Part shown: piece by piece, positions 33,692-42,215 of the stretch
How the letters are laid out: each line of letters opens with the position of its first letter
How positions within the stretch are numbered: position 1 is the first letter of the stretch
The notes under the pieces: generated by a model
The model's database searches: none
Told to the model about the DNA's origin: nothing
Seen by the model: only the letters and a program-made list of their open reading frames with translations
Position numbers and translations under genes: made by a program
From: Paenibacillus senegalimassiliensis
GTDB taxonomy: Bacteria; Bacillota; Bacilli; Paenibacillales; Paenibacillaceae
DNA length: 64,000 nt
Direction of reading: 5' to 3'
Assembly: GCF_001486585.1 (NCBI RefSeq)
Contig: NZ_LN909044.1
Location: 563,488-627,487, forward strand

Positions 33692-34660
33692 ATGACAGGG
33701 TACTCTTGGCTGCCATGGCTGCTGTTGATTCCTCTCATCTTATTTGCATTGCTGTATTGGCACGAGCGCAGGATGGCCCAAACACTGCGCAGAGAGTTAT
33801 CTTATGTCCATAAGAAGCTCCTGCCCTTCACCAATCCGCGAGAGCCGCTGACTCAGGAACGCATCCTTACGGTAACCGCTCTGCCCGAATTGCGGGAACT
33901 GCTGCAGACTATTAATGCCCTGCTGGACCGGGCAGGCCAGTCGGCGGCAGATTATGCCGGTACAGAGCGAGCGATGCGAATGATGTTGTCCAACGTCTCG
34001 CACGATCTGAAGACTCCACTGACGGTGATCATGGGTTATGCCGAGATGTTGTCTCAGCAGCCCGAGCTGCCTGAAGAGGAACAGCAACGTATGCTAGGTG
34101 AAATACATAGAAAGACGGTGCAGGTTCATCAACTCATCAATACCTTCTTCGACCTGGCCCGGTTGGAATCTGGTGATCTGGACATTCCTCTATCCGTCAT
34201 AGATGCAGGAGAGGTCAGCCGCCAGCGCATATTGGCCTACTTCGATCTCCTGTCTGAGCAAGGCTTCCAGGTGGATATCCAGTTGCCAGAGCATCCGGTA
34301 TGGGTATACGCCAATGCTGAGGCGCTCTCCCGCATTCTGGACAACCTGCTATCCAACGCCATGCGTTATGGAGCCGAAGGCCATTATCTCGGCCTGCTGC
34401 TTGAAGAGGATAAGAAAGAAATACACATTCAGGTCATCGACCGGGGACGTGGTATTTCATCCAAGGAGCAAGCCCGGGTATTTGAGCGGATGTATACGAT
34501 GGAAGATTCCCGTAATCGCAATATGCAAGGCAGCGGACTAGGCCTAACCATCGCCAAGCGGCTGACCGAACGGTTAAACGGTAGGCTTGGACTGGAGAGC
34601 ACGCCAGGCGTTCGCACCTGCTTCACGATCACCTTGATCCGGTCGGAACGAGCAACGTAA
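33692..34660 (+). CDS. Sensor histidine kinase
   Basis: 322 residues with a single clear N-terminal membrane helix (about 5-23), a short linker, then the HisKA domain with His104 in NVSHDLKTPLTVIMGYAEML, and an HATPase domain: N box DNLLSNAMRYG, G1 IDRGRGIS, F box VFERMY, G2 GSGLGLTIA. With only one helix and no extracellular domain it is an intramembrane-sensing type, which often senses through the linked ABC transporter. Immediately after the response regulator gene; 80 bp before the ABC exporter gene. Confidence 0.94.
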   Translation: MTGYSWLPWLLLIPLILFALLYWHERRMAQTLRRELSYVHKKLLPFTNPREPLTQERILTVTALPELRELLQTINALLDRAGQSAADYAGTERAMRMMLSNVSHDLKTPLTVIMGYAEMLSQQPELPEEEQQRMLGEIHRKTVQVHQLINTFFDLARLESGDLDIPLSVIDAGEVSRQRILAYFDLLSEQGFQVDIQLPEHPVWVYANAEALSRILDNLLSNAMRYGAEGHYLGLLLEEDKKEIHIQVIDRGRGISSKEQARVFERMYTMEDSRNRNMQGSGLGLTIAKRLTERLNGRLGLESTPGVRTCFTITLIRSERAT

Positions 34661-34740
34661 GAAATAAGTAAGAAGTCCGAAATAGAAAAGAGAGTTTCCC
34701 CCGTTACGATAGGTATAGATCAAGCAAAGGGAGTGAAACC

Positions 34741-35673
34741 ATGAAGGAATTAGTCAGAACCAGACAGCTTACAAAAAGCTACGGACCTGCAGAAGTGGTG
34801 TCCGGGGTTAATATGAATTTACGTCGTGGCGAAATTTACGGATTTCTCGGACCCAACGGAGCCGGGAAATCGACGGTGATGAAAATGCTGCTCGGTCTGG
34901 TGAAGCCCACCGGCGGCGAGATTGAAATTTTTGGTGAGAAGTTGTTGCCTGGGTCTACGGAACATCTAAAGCGCATCGGGCATTTAATTGAAACGCCGGT
35001 CTTCTATGAGAAGCTGACCGCAGAGCAAAATCTAGAGCTGCACACGGAGTACATGGGGTATTACAAGGAAGGCGCTATCCGGGATGCTCTGGAAATGGTA
35101 CAACTGGCAGCCACCTATGATAAGCCAGTCAAGCAGTTCTCGCTCGGCATGAAGCAGCGACTCGGAATTGCCCGGGCCATTGTCACGCGGCCAGAGCTGC
35201 TATTGCTGGATGAGCCGATTAATGGACTTGACCCGGAAGGCATTCAAGCAATGCGCCAGCTCTTTGTCCGAATTCGCGATGAATGGGGCACCGCAATCCT
35301 GATCTCCAGCCATTTGCTCTCGGAAGTAGAACAAGTAGCCGATACCATTGGCGTCATTGATGGAGGTCGCTTGCTGCGGGAGGTATCCATGGAAACGGTC
35401 CACGCTTCCACCACAGAATATGTAGAGATCGTGACCTCCAACGTTAGCCTGGCTGCTTTTGTCCTGGTGGATACATTGGAGATCGAGAATATCAAGCAAA
35501 TGGGCGATAACACCATTCGCATCTACGATACCAAGCTGTCGCCAGAGGTGTTGGCCAAGGGGCTAATCGCCAGTGACGTGCCAATCCAATCCATCAACCG
35601 CAGGCATCACAGCCTGGAGGAATATTTCTTCGATATGATCAAAGGAGGTAATGAGCATGTTGCAACTCATTAA
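34741..35673 (+). CDS. ABC transporter ATP-binding protein, bacitracin/lantibiotic-resistance type
   Basis: 310 residues, start with GGGAG upstream. ABC ATPase motifs: Walker A GPNGAGKST (about 38-46), signature FSLGMKQRLGIARA, Walker B LLLLDEPINGLDPEG, H-loop ISSHLL. The C-terminal 90 residues are the extension usual in BcrA/drug-exporter ATPases, ending HHSLEEYFFDMIKGG. It partners the membrane protein encoded next, with which it overlaps by 17 bp. Likely substrate classes are bacitracin-like or lantibiotic peptides, based on family and the preceding two-component genes. Confidence 0.92.
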   Translation: MKELVRTRQLTKSYGPAEVVSGVNMNLRRGEIYGFLGPNGAGKSTVMKMLLGLVKPTGGEIEIFGEKLLPGSTEHLKRIGHLIETPVFYEKLTAEQNLELHTEYMGYYKEGAIRDALEMVQLAATYDKPVKQFSLGMKQRLGIARAIVTRPELLLLDEPINGLDPEGIQAMRQLFVRIRDEWGTAILISSHLLSEVEQVADTIGVIDGGRLLREVSMETVHASTTEYVEIVTSNVSLAAFVLVDTLEIENIKQMGDNTIRIYDTKLSPEVLAKGLIASDVPIQSINRRHHSLEEYFFDMIKGGNEHVATH

Positions 35674-36352
35674 GCTGGAGCTCAAGAAAGGGCGGTTTGA
35701 TAGCTACCTCTGGGGATCCCTGATTACCTATCTTATCATTGCCGGATTGGTGGGAACCATGTATTATGTCGGAGGTTCAGGCTTGGAAGAGCTCGCCTTC
35801 ACGACGATGCCCGAAATGTTAGCGCTCATTGATCTGGTGGTTCGAGCTACCTTCATCATCTATGCTTCCGTATTATTGTCCAAGCTGGTCATTAATGAGT
35901 TTAAGGATAAAACAATTGCCCTGATGTTCTCTTATCCCATCAGCCGCAAGAAGCTGATCTTCGCCAAGCTGGCGATGGTCTTCGGCTGGACTTTCGCTAA
36001 TGTGGTTATTGCTAATCTGTTAATCGACGCACTGTTTGTCGGAATCAACTCAGTGGTCCAATATATCCCCGGCCCGCTTACTACGGAAATGCTGCTTAGC
36101 CATGGCCTTACCGTGCTAATGCAAGCCTTCGGCGCTGCGGGGATGAGCCTGCTGCCGTTGGTCATCGGGTTACCTAAGAAATCCGTTCCTATGACCATCG
36201 TCTCGTCCATTGTTATCGTCGTAGTGGTGTGCTCCAACAACTTTGGCTTCACCCTCAGTTCCATCATTGCCATTCCGTTATCGCTGGCGGCGCTGGGCAT
36301 CTTCATTACCTACCTCAGCTTCCGCAATATCGACCGGGTCGACGTTGGGTAA
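35657..36352 (+). CDS. ABC-2-type permease partner of the bacitracin-like exporter
   Basis: 231 residues from the second ATG (35657), 8 nt after AAAGGAGG; the first ATG at 35651 is too close. Six membrane helices in the ABC-2 layout: a first helix after LELKKGRFDSYLWG, a cytoplasmic loop with LVINEFKDKTIALMFSYPISRKKL, which is the BcrB-like coupling region, then four more helices. It overlaps the ATPase gene, so subunits are made in step. Followed by a strong bidirectional terminator. Confidence 0.88.
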   Translation: MLQLIKLELKKGRFDSYLWGSLITYLIIAGLVGTMYYVGGSGLEELAFTTMPEMLALIDLVVRATFIIYASVLLSKLVINEFKDKTIALMFSYPISRKKLIFAKLAMVFGWTFANVVIANLLIDALFVGINSVVQYIPGPLTTEMLLSHGLTVLMQAFGAAGMSLLPLVIGLPKKSVPMTIVSSIVIVVVVCSNNFGFTLSSIIAIPLSLAALGIFITYLSFRNIDRVDVG

Positions 36353-36377
36353 GAACAATATGTCTTCAAATATAGAG

Positions 36378-36420
36378 AAACGGCCGCATCAGGGTGACTC
36401 CCTGACACGACCGTTTTTTT
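36378..36420. terminator. Bidirectional terminator, shared-sequence type, copy 1
   Basis: AAACGG at 36378-36383 pairs with CCGTTT at 36411-36416; inside, TCAGGG pairs with CCCTGA. Seven T follow. Its sequence is nearly the same as the terminator at 40477-40518, including the loop and the ACACGACCGTTTTTT end. Confidence 0.9.
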
Positions 36421-36437
36421 GCATTAATTCAATGTAT

Positions 36438-38822
36438 CTAACCTTCCAGCGGCAGCTTCACCAGCACCCGGTATTTCCGGCCTTGCTGCACATCTCGCAG
36501 TACGCCATCCTCTACCAGTTGGTCAGCCACGTAAACCTCCGCCGACATAATACCGGCTTCCCGCTTCATTTCAATATCCAGCGTAGCTCCGCGGAAGCTG
36601 CGAGTCACCTTGGCCTCTGGCCAAGTACTTGGCAATTGCGGACGAATGCGAATCCCGTCCTTGGTGCCCTGTACGCCAAACAATCCGTCGATCAGACAAC
36701 GATACACCCAAGGCACCGTTCCTGTATTGAACAGGTGACTGGAGCGTCCCGCTGTACGTGGAAATTGACGATAGGCTCCCCGGTAATAGTTGGGGATGAA
36801 GATAGGAAGCTGGCCACGTTGAACGATATCATCCACGTCTGGCCCAGGCAACATCTTGCGCAGCAGCCGGAACGCATCTTCCTGCTCGCCTACCGTATAC
36901 AACGCGTAGATGTAGAAGGCAGCGGCATGATTATAGACAGCCCCGTTCTCGGCTGAGCCCGGATGCTTCTGAGTTACCCGCCCCACGTCCTCACGCATCG
37001 CGGTATAGGAAGGAGCCAGCTTCTCCACGCCATACGGCGTCTCCAGTTGCTCCTTGACCGCCTGCATCAGCTTCTCCTTCTTGTCGCTATCTGCAGCGCC
37101 GCTAAGCAGCGACCAGCCCTGCGGATTGATGAAGATCCGCCCTTCCTTGTCCGTGTGAATTCCGAATACGACGTTATCATCCGTAATCCCCCGGGCATAC
37201 CACTCTCCATCCCACAAATGGCGGTTAACGGCATCGTTGGTCTCTTGCGCAGCAGTGCGGTAGGCTTCCGCCTGCTCAGCTTGGCCGTTTTGTTCACAAA
37301 TATCGGCCCAGACCTGGAAGGCATAGGCGGTAGCAATCGTTAGCCAGCCGGAGACGCCTTTGCCTTTGTACCCGACCATATTCATCGGGTCACACCAATC
37401 CCCTTGATTGATATAGTTCAATCCCCGCTCGTCACGGTCATGAATCAGCCAGCGCATCGCCCGGTCCACATGCTCATACACCGGGGTAATCTCTCCGCTG
37501 CCAGCATAAGGAACCCGTTCCTCCAGAATCGAATAGTCCCCCGTCTCGTCAAGATATGTGGCCAGGCAAATCGGCAACCAGACACAATGGTCGGTATGAG
37601 GCACCTGGTTAATATATTTCAGTTCCGCATCCGGGTGCAGCACAATCCCGTCCGGCATGGCACCACTAACCTCCTGCTGACTCATCGCCGTCAGGAAGGA
37701 CGCCCGTGCCACCTTCGGTTTGATATAGCTCATGCCCATATGGTCCTGTAAGTAGTTACGAGTCTGCGGATCGGTCGTTAACCGGTTGGTCTGACCATGA
37801 TAATAAATTTGCCGGGGCAGCCAGTGGTTAACGAAGTTATCCAGATCTGCATCCGGTGTGCTAATCGTCAGACATCCCTTACCCTCGCGAATATACTGGT
37901 CATATTCTTGCAGAGCGGCAGTAAAGCCATCCTCACCAATCTCAGAGCCACGCAGGAAATAAGTCTCGCGGATCTGGGCGATTTGCTGCTCGTCCTGCGC
38001 AGGTCCGAACAGGAAGCGGTACTCCTTCTCTTCTCCCGGGACCAATTCTACACGATATTGCATGACGGCCACCGGTGTTTCGTAACGGGCATCGCCTCCC
38101 GCCAATTCCTCCCCGGCAAGGGCGGACGGCATCGTAATGCCCCCCTCCCCTTCGAATGCTTCCTGGCTTACCTCCCAGGAGGTTGGCGATTGCTCAGCAA
38201 TCAGGAAGGTTTTATCACGGAAGTTCTTGATTTTATCGTAGTCCTGATATTTCTGGTACGGGGTCACAGCGGAGCACACGATAGCTTGAAGCTCCTGAAG
38301 ATATTCGCCCGCCTGATTCATCCAGGACATATAGCCCACAGTAAAATACGGATACACACTGAGCTTCTTCTTCACGGAAGAGGTATTCTTGATCTTGACG
38401 CGCCAGAGCTCCAGCGGATCTTGCTTGGGCAAGCTAAGCGTCATCTCCACCTGCACGCCCTGATGTTCCACGGTCCAGACGATACTGCTCTTTCCTGCTG
38501 CGAAGCTGTAGCTGTCTGTGCCCACGCGTACTGGCTCATAGGGCGCCGAGAATACGCTTTCGGTTTCCTCGTCCTTTACAAAGACGAAGCGACCCGGATG
38601 ATGAGCATAATATGGCTGCTCGGGCTGCATAAATGTTTTAGCTTCCAGATTGGGTGCATAGGAATACTTTGCCGGCTCCGGCTGCATGAACTGGGCTACG
38701 GCATAGCCGCGGCAATTCATATGAATCATCATAGTTTCGTTCCACAGAAATCCCGAAGCCTTAGGCAATATTGTAGGGCTCAGCAGCTCATAAAATTCCT
38801 GATCCTCCGTTGCTCTGAACAT
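36438..38822 (-). CDS. GH94-family glycoside phosphorylase
   Basis: 794 residues from the ATG at 38822, with GAGGG 7-8 nt upstream; 21 residues of the longer frame contain the operator and are dropped. It matches cellobiose/chitobiose phosphorylase-like GH94 enzymes: an N-terminal beta-sandwich (about 1-300), a linker helix, then an (alpha/alpha)6 barrel. The catalytic acid is Asp478 in NQGDWCDPMN, where many relatives have DWND. The enzyme splits a beta-linked disaccharide with phosphate in the cytoplasm to give sugar-1-phosphate. No signal peptide. It stands alone; a palindromic operator sits directly downstream of its -10 box. Confidence 0.88.
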   Translation of the reverse strand: MFRATEDQEFYELLSPTILPKASGFLWNETMMIHMNCRGYAVAQFMQPEPAKYSYAPNLEAKTFMQPEQPYYAHHPGRFVFVKDEETESVFSAPYEPVRVGTDSYSFAAGKSSIVWTVEHQGVQVEMTLSLPKQDPLELWRVKIKNTSSVKKKLSVYPYFTVGYMSWMNQAGEYLQELQAIVCSAVTPYQKYQDYDKIKNFRDKTFLIAEQSPTSWEVSQEAFEGEGGITMPSALAGEELAGGDARYETPVAVMQYRVELVPGEEKEYRFLFGPAQDEQQIAQIRETYFLRGSEIGEDGFTAALQEYDQYIREGKGCLTISTPDADLDNFVNHWLPRQIYYHGQTNRLTTDPQTRNYLQDHMGMSYIKPKVARASFLTAMSQQEVSGAMPDGIVLHPDAELKYINQVPHTDHCVWLPICLATYLDETGDYSILEERVPYAGSGEITPVYEHVDRAMRWLIHDRDERGLNYINQGDWCDPMNMVGYKGKGVSGWLTIATAYAFQVWADICEQNGQAEQAEAYRTAAQETNDAVNRHLWDGEWYARGITDDNVVFGIHTDKEGRIFINPQGWSLLSGAADSDKKEKLMQAVKEQLETPYGVEKLAPSYTAMREDVGRVTQKHPGSAENGAVYNHAAAFYIYALYTVGEQEDAFRLLRKMLPGPDVDDIVQRGQLPIFIPNYYRGAYRQFPRTAGRSSHLFNTGTVPWVYRCLIDGLFGVQGTKDGIRIRPQLPSTWPEAKVTRSFRGATLDIEMKREAGIMSAEVYVADQLVEDGVLRDVQQGRKYRVLVKLPLEG

Positions 38823-38851
38823 CGTTAACCCTCTTTTCGTTAATATTGTGT

Positions 38852-38873
38852 ACTTGTCGACAAGTCTATTATA
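38852..38873 (-). promoter_or_regulatory. Operator next to the -10 box of the GH94 gene
   Basis: ACTTGTCGACAAGT (38852-38865) is a perfect 14-bp palindrome. Three bases further up on the minus strand lies TATAAT (complement of 38868-38873). The spacing places the palindrome at the transcription start, a typical repressor position. The sequence resembles GntR- or AraR-type operators; no such regulator is encoded in the window. Confidence 0.6.
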
Positions 38874-38908
38874 CATCGGAATCACAGTTGTAGTGAATAT
38901 TATAATTT

Positions 38909-39445
38909 TTAAGGCCGATACTCGCTTAGCTTACCTTCATACACCAGCTTCAAGCGCTCGCACTGACGGAAGTCATCCGGCGTCACCAGAGCGGGCAGCT
39001 TGTTCCAAAGCTTGATCCCTGAACGCTCCAGCACCTCGGCGACAAACTGGGAGCAGAAGTAGGAATTGCTGAACTCGACCGGCTCCTTCAAGGCGATGCC
39101 AATCACCCCAAGGATGTTGTATAAATATTTCTCCCGCTTGCGAATGAAGAGATCGAGCACCCGCTCCATCTTCTCCACCTCACGGCTCGTTACTCTTAGC
39201 TCATACATTACGCAGGTCGTATTGGGGTATTTGCTAAAGGTCCCGGTCTGGATATCCTCCTTCACAAACCCGCCGTTAAGCGGATTATTCGGATTCTTCC
39301 GCCCAAAGCTGTATAGCTCCGATAGCTCCCGGTTAAAGGAGATGGAAGCATGATTATAGGGGGCTCTGGTGTAGCCCTTAATCATTTTCGTGAATAACGT
39401 ACCTGTATTCGTTAGCAAAATAAACACCGAGCGTTCCTCTAACAT
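38909..39445 (-). CDS. Permuted papain-like (YiiX/NlpC-type) amidase fold protein
   Basis: 178 residues, ATG with AAGGGGA about 9 nt upstream, no signal peptide. The conserved features of the permuted papain-like group are present in the right order: an early His in APYNHASISFN (about 28-38), then a late Cys in NSYFCSQFVAEVLERSG (about 128-144). In secreted NlpC/P60 enzymes the Cys comes first, so this order indicates the permuted (LRAT/YiiX) type. Such proteins hydrolyse or transfer acyl or peptide bonds; target unknown. Divergent from the CdsA-like gene with 98 bp between, which suggests a link to lipids but does not prove it. Confidence 0.72.
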   Translation of the reverse strand: MLEERSVFILLTNTGTLFTKMIKGYTRAPYNHASISFNRELSELYSFGRKNPNNPLNGGFVKEDIQTGTFSKYPNTTCVMYELRVTSREVEKMERVLDLFIRKREKYLYNILGVIGIALKEPVEFSNSYFCSQFVAEVLERSGIKLWNKLPALVTPDDFRQCERLKLVYEGKLSEYRP

Positions 39446-39543
39446 CGATGAAATCCCCTTATCAAGTATGGACTATTCCTCCATAATAACATATGATTCC
39501 TTTGGTGGAATCTACCTCTCGAAGGAAGCAGGCGACAGAAACA

Positions 39544-40458
39544 ATGAACAATTTGCACTGGACGTTGATCGTTATCTTTTGGTCCTTGGCGGCCATTCAT
39601 TCTATATATTTCGTACTCAAGCGGCGGAACCGCGCAAAAGATTACTCGGTTTGGAGCCAACGGCTATGGACCTGGTGGGGCATGTGGCTGATTTTATGTC
39701 TGGCGACGTTGTTCAACCCGATCGTGTCGCTGCTGGGCATCATGCTGCTCTCCTTCTTCGCACTGAAGGAATACTTCTCCATGATTCGTTCACGCAAAGC
39801 CGAGCGTCGCTTGTATCTCTGGGCATACCTGTCCATTCCCGCACAGTTCTACTGGATATATATTGAGTGGTACGGCATGTTCATCATCTTTATTCCCGTA
39901 TACGTGTTCCTGTTCCTCCCCCTCCCCCGCATCGTCAACAAAGGTACGGCAGGATTTCTGCGCAGCGTAAGCCGTGTGCAATGGGGCCTGATGCTGATGG
40001 TCTTCGGTCTTAGCCACCTGGCCTATTTCCCCTTCGCCACCCCACAATACGGCGCAGGACTGGTATTGCTGCTCGTCGTACTGACTCAACTTAACGATAT
40101 TGTGCACTACCTGGCCTCCTACTATATCGGCAAACATAAAATCGCCCCGACAGCCAATCCCTACCTGACCTGGGAAGGCTTCATTGTGGCCATGCTGTCT
40201 ACGACGGGAGCCGCCTATTTGCTGGCGCCATTCTTTACCCCGCTCGATGCCTCTTTTGGCTTGTTCGCAGGCAGCCTGATCGGCCTGGGCGGCTTCATCG
40301 GCAGCCTCACGGTCTCCGTACTCAAGCGTGATCTGCGGATTGGTCAAGAGGATCAAGTTAATCACCCAAGGAAGATCTATTTGAACCTGGTCGACAGCTT
40401 GACGTATACATCTCCCGTGTTCTTCCATGTGACAAGGTATTTCTTTGACTTCATGTAG
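39544..40458 (+). CDS. CdsA-like phosphatidate cytidylyltransferase family membrane protein
   Basis: 304 residues from Met-Asn-Asn-Leu-His (39544); the upstream 17 codons of the longer frame are not convincing and neither start has a strong ribosome binding site. About eight membrane helices. The CTP-transferase signature region appears as LTQLNDIVHYLASYYIGKHK and the C-terminal block as GGFIGSLTVSVLKRDLRIGQ followed by VDSLTYTSPVFFHVTRY, matching the D..AS..KR..GVKD..PGHGG.LDR.D pattern loosely. It is a divergent relative, so CDP-diacylglycerol synthesis is possible but not certain. Followed by a terminator nearly identical to that at 36378. Confidence 0.75.
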   Translation: MNNLHWTLIVIFWSLAAIHSIYFVLKRRNRAKDYSVWSQRLWTWWGMWLILCLATLFNPIVSLLGIMLLSFFALKEYFSMIRSRKAERRLYLWAYLSIPAQFYWIYIEWYGMFIIFIPVYVFLFLPLPRIVNKGTAGFLRSVSRVQWGLMLMVFGLSHLAYFPFATPQYGAGLVLLLVVLTQLNDIVHYLASYYIGKHKIAPTANPYLTWEGFIVAMLSTTGAAYLLAPFFTPLDASFGLFAGSLIGLGGFIGSLTVSVLKRDLRIGQEDQVNHPRKIYLNLVDSLTYTSPVFFHVTRYFFDFM

Positions 40459-40476
40459 CTATCAAGGTAAGACAAG

Positions 40477-40518
40477 AAACGGCCGTGCCAGGTGGACTCC
40501 CGGACACGACCGTTTTTT
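40477..40518. terminator. Bidirectional terminator, shared-sequence type, copy 2
   Basis: AAACGG/CCGTTT outer stem and an inner stem around a TGGACTCC loop, followed by six T. Nearly the same sequence as 36378-36420. Placed between the convergent CdsA-like and solute-binding protein genes. Confidence 0.88.
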
Positions 40519-40542
40519 GTTGTTCGCTCATTTCATATTAGC

Positions 40543-42051
40543 TTATTGCTTGCTGCGCCATTCCTGGAACTGCTTATCATATTCGGCAACCACGGCATCA
40601 AGGCCTGCTGCTTTCATATTCTGCAACGCATTAGGGAAGCCTGCGTCATAATCGACCACGCCATACATCAGCGGATAGATACTGGTCTTGAGTTCCGCCA
40701 TACTGTTGGCATACTCGCTCGCTACATTCGTCGGATCAAAGTTAAACCCGATCGTTACACTGTTGATGGCATCCTCTGCAATTGTAGTACGACGTTCCAG
40801 ACGTCCATCTTCAATATTGCTTTGGTAACGGTTGAATTCGACATGCCCCAGCAACCAGTTCGCCAATTCATAGACGGGAGCGCCATTGTCCGTTGTAGCC
40901 AGGATGTCTTTCTTCTGGTCTCCGGTGTTCTTCCAATGCACACCCTCGATACCACTTTGCACCAAATCGAAATTCGCTTTGTCACTGAATACCCAGTTCA
41001 AGAACTGAATGCCCGCTTCCGGATGAGGAGTCGTAGCCGATACGCCGTTGGAATTACGCAGCGCATTCGCTCTGAATTTGATTGTGTCGTTCATATAGAA
41101 CGCATCGTTGCGTGCGCCTGGGAACTCTGCGCGCACCGCATCGTTAAGGCCAACATCGCCCGGACGGAACAGATAACGCCCAGCCAGTTCCTCTTGGTTG
41201 ATTACTTCGGCCGGAGCCGTCAGAACGTCCTTCATAATCAAGCCACGTTTATAAGCTTCATTCATAAACTGAATGTCTTTCTTAAATTCTTCGGTCTCCA
41301 GCCAAGACTTGACCTGGCCCTCCTGATCGACATAAATCAACGTATCGACCACGGTGAATGGATAAGTCTCATAGGTAGTATGCAAGTGGTTAGCTGGCTC
41401 CGTTAACACTTTGATGTATACATTTTTGTTGTCCTGTGGCCAGTTCTTCTGGAACACCTCGGCAACATTCAGCAGTTCTTCTGTAGTTTTAGGTGGTTGC
41501 AGACCATGTTGCTCCAGCATGTCCACCCGGAACGTAATCATGCCTTCGTTCATCGCTACGTCGATCCAGAAATTGGGAACGGTTACAATTTTCCCATCCG
41601 TCTTAACTGATTCCCACGCCCAGTCCGGCAGCTTCTCCTTCAGCACAGGACCGTATTCATCCAGTAGATCGTTAATTGGAATAATACCGCCATTACCGGC
41701 CAGCACGTTAGGTCCTTTGGTATCATGCATGATAGCAATCAATTCGAACTCTTCGCCGGTCGACATCATCAGGTTGGTCTTCTGATCCCAGGCATCCCAA
41801 GCTATATAGGTGGGTTCATATACCAGATTGAGACCATCTGCCTCCATCTTCTCGTTAATTGCCTTCACAACCTCATCCAAGCCTTCAGGTTCATTGCCAG
41901 GAAGCAAGTAGCGTACCGGTAATTTCCCAGCAGCCGCCCCTCCTTCTTCTCCCCCGCCGTTTCCTTGCGTGTTCTTATTACCTCCCGAACAACCCGCTAA
42001 CAGCAATGCGAATATCAGGACTGGTCCAAGCCATCGTTTCCAGTGCTTCAT
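40543..42051 (-). CDS. Sugar ABC transporter substrate-binding lipoprotein (Lpl/LipO-type)
   Basis: 502 residues. Lipoprotein signal with lipobox LLAGC (Cys21), then a Gly/Asn/Glu-rich linker. The mature part is a family 1 extracellular solute-binding protein of the large Paenibacillus type: ISWD-like WDQKTNLMMSTGEEFELIAI early, then NDLLDEYGPVLKEKLPDWAWESVKTDGKI, and SATTPHPEAGIQFLNWVFSD near the middle. It should deliver oligosaccharides to the LplB/LplC-type permeases encoded 2.8 kb away on the other strand. The regulator gene lies upstream in the same orientation. No ATPase gene is nearby; such systems usually share MsmX. Confidence 0.9.
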   Translation of the reverse strand: MKHWKRWLGPVLIFALLLAGCSGGNKNTQGNGGGEEGGAAAGKLPVRYLLPGNEPEGLDEVVKAINEKMEADGLNLVYEPTYIAWDAWDQKTNLMMSTGEEFELIAIMHDTKGPNVLAGNGGIIPINDLLDEYGPVLKEKLPDWAWESVKTDGKIVTVPNFWIDVAMNEGMITFRVDMLEQHGLQPPKTTEELLNVAEVFQKNWPQDNKNVYIKVLTEPANHLHTTYETYPFTVVDTLIYVDQEGQVKSWLETEEFKKDIQFMNEAYKRGLIMKDVLTAPAEVINQEELAGRYLFRPGDVGLNDAVRAEFPGARNDAFYMNDTIKFRANALRNSNGVSATTPHPEAGIQFLNWVFSDKANFDLVQSGIEGVHWKNTGDQKKDILATTDNGAPVYELANWLLGHVEFNRYQSNIEDGRLERRTTIAEDAINSVTIGFNFDPTNVASEYANSMAELKTSIYPLMYGVVDYDAGFPNALQNMKAAGLDAVVAEYDKQFQEWRSKQ

Positions 42052-42215
42052 TGTGGAGCATCCCCTTCCGTTTATGTGGTTTGAGTGTTGCTAGTGCCTA
42101 ATATAATGGAGGGGAACGCGGTCGTATACTTCAATAATAGGGATTACTTCTTTTTGCAAACGACAGATTGATTTTGAATTGGGGATTGCCCAATTTTGAA
42201 TACTGACAAGCTACG

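Noticed and set aside
37797-38828. 343-codon frame on the plus strand opposite the GH94 gene
   Set aside because: It lies wholly antisense to a gene with clear family motifs, lacks a ribosome binding site and has no recognisable domain; it is a shadow of codon bias.
40492-41406. 304-codon frame opposite the solute-binding protein gene
   Set aside because: Antisense to a convincing lipoprotein gene; begins inside a terminator and has no motif or start signal.
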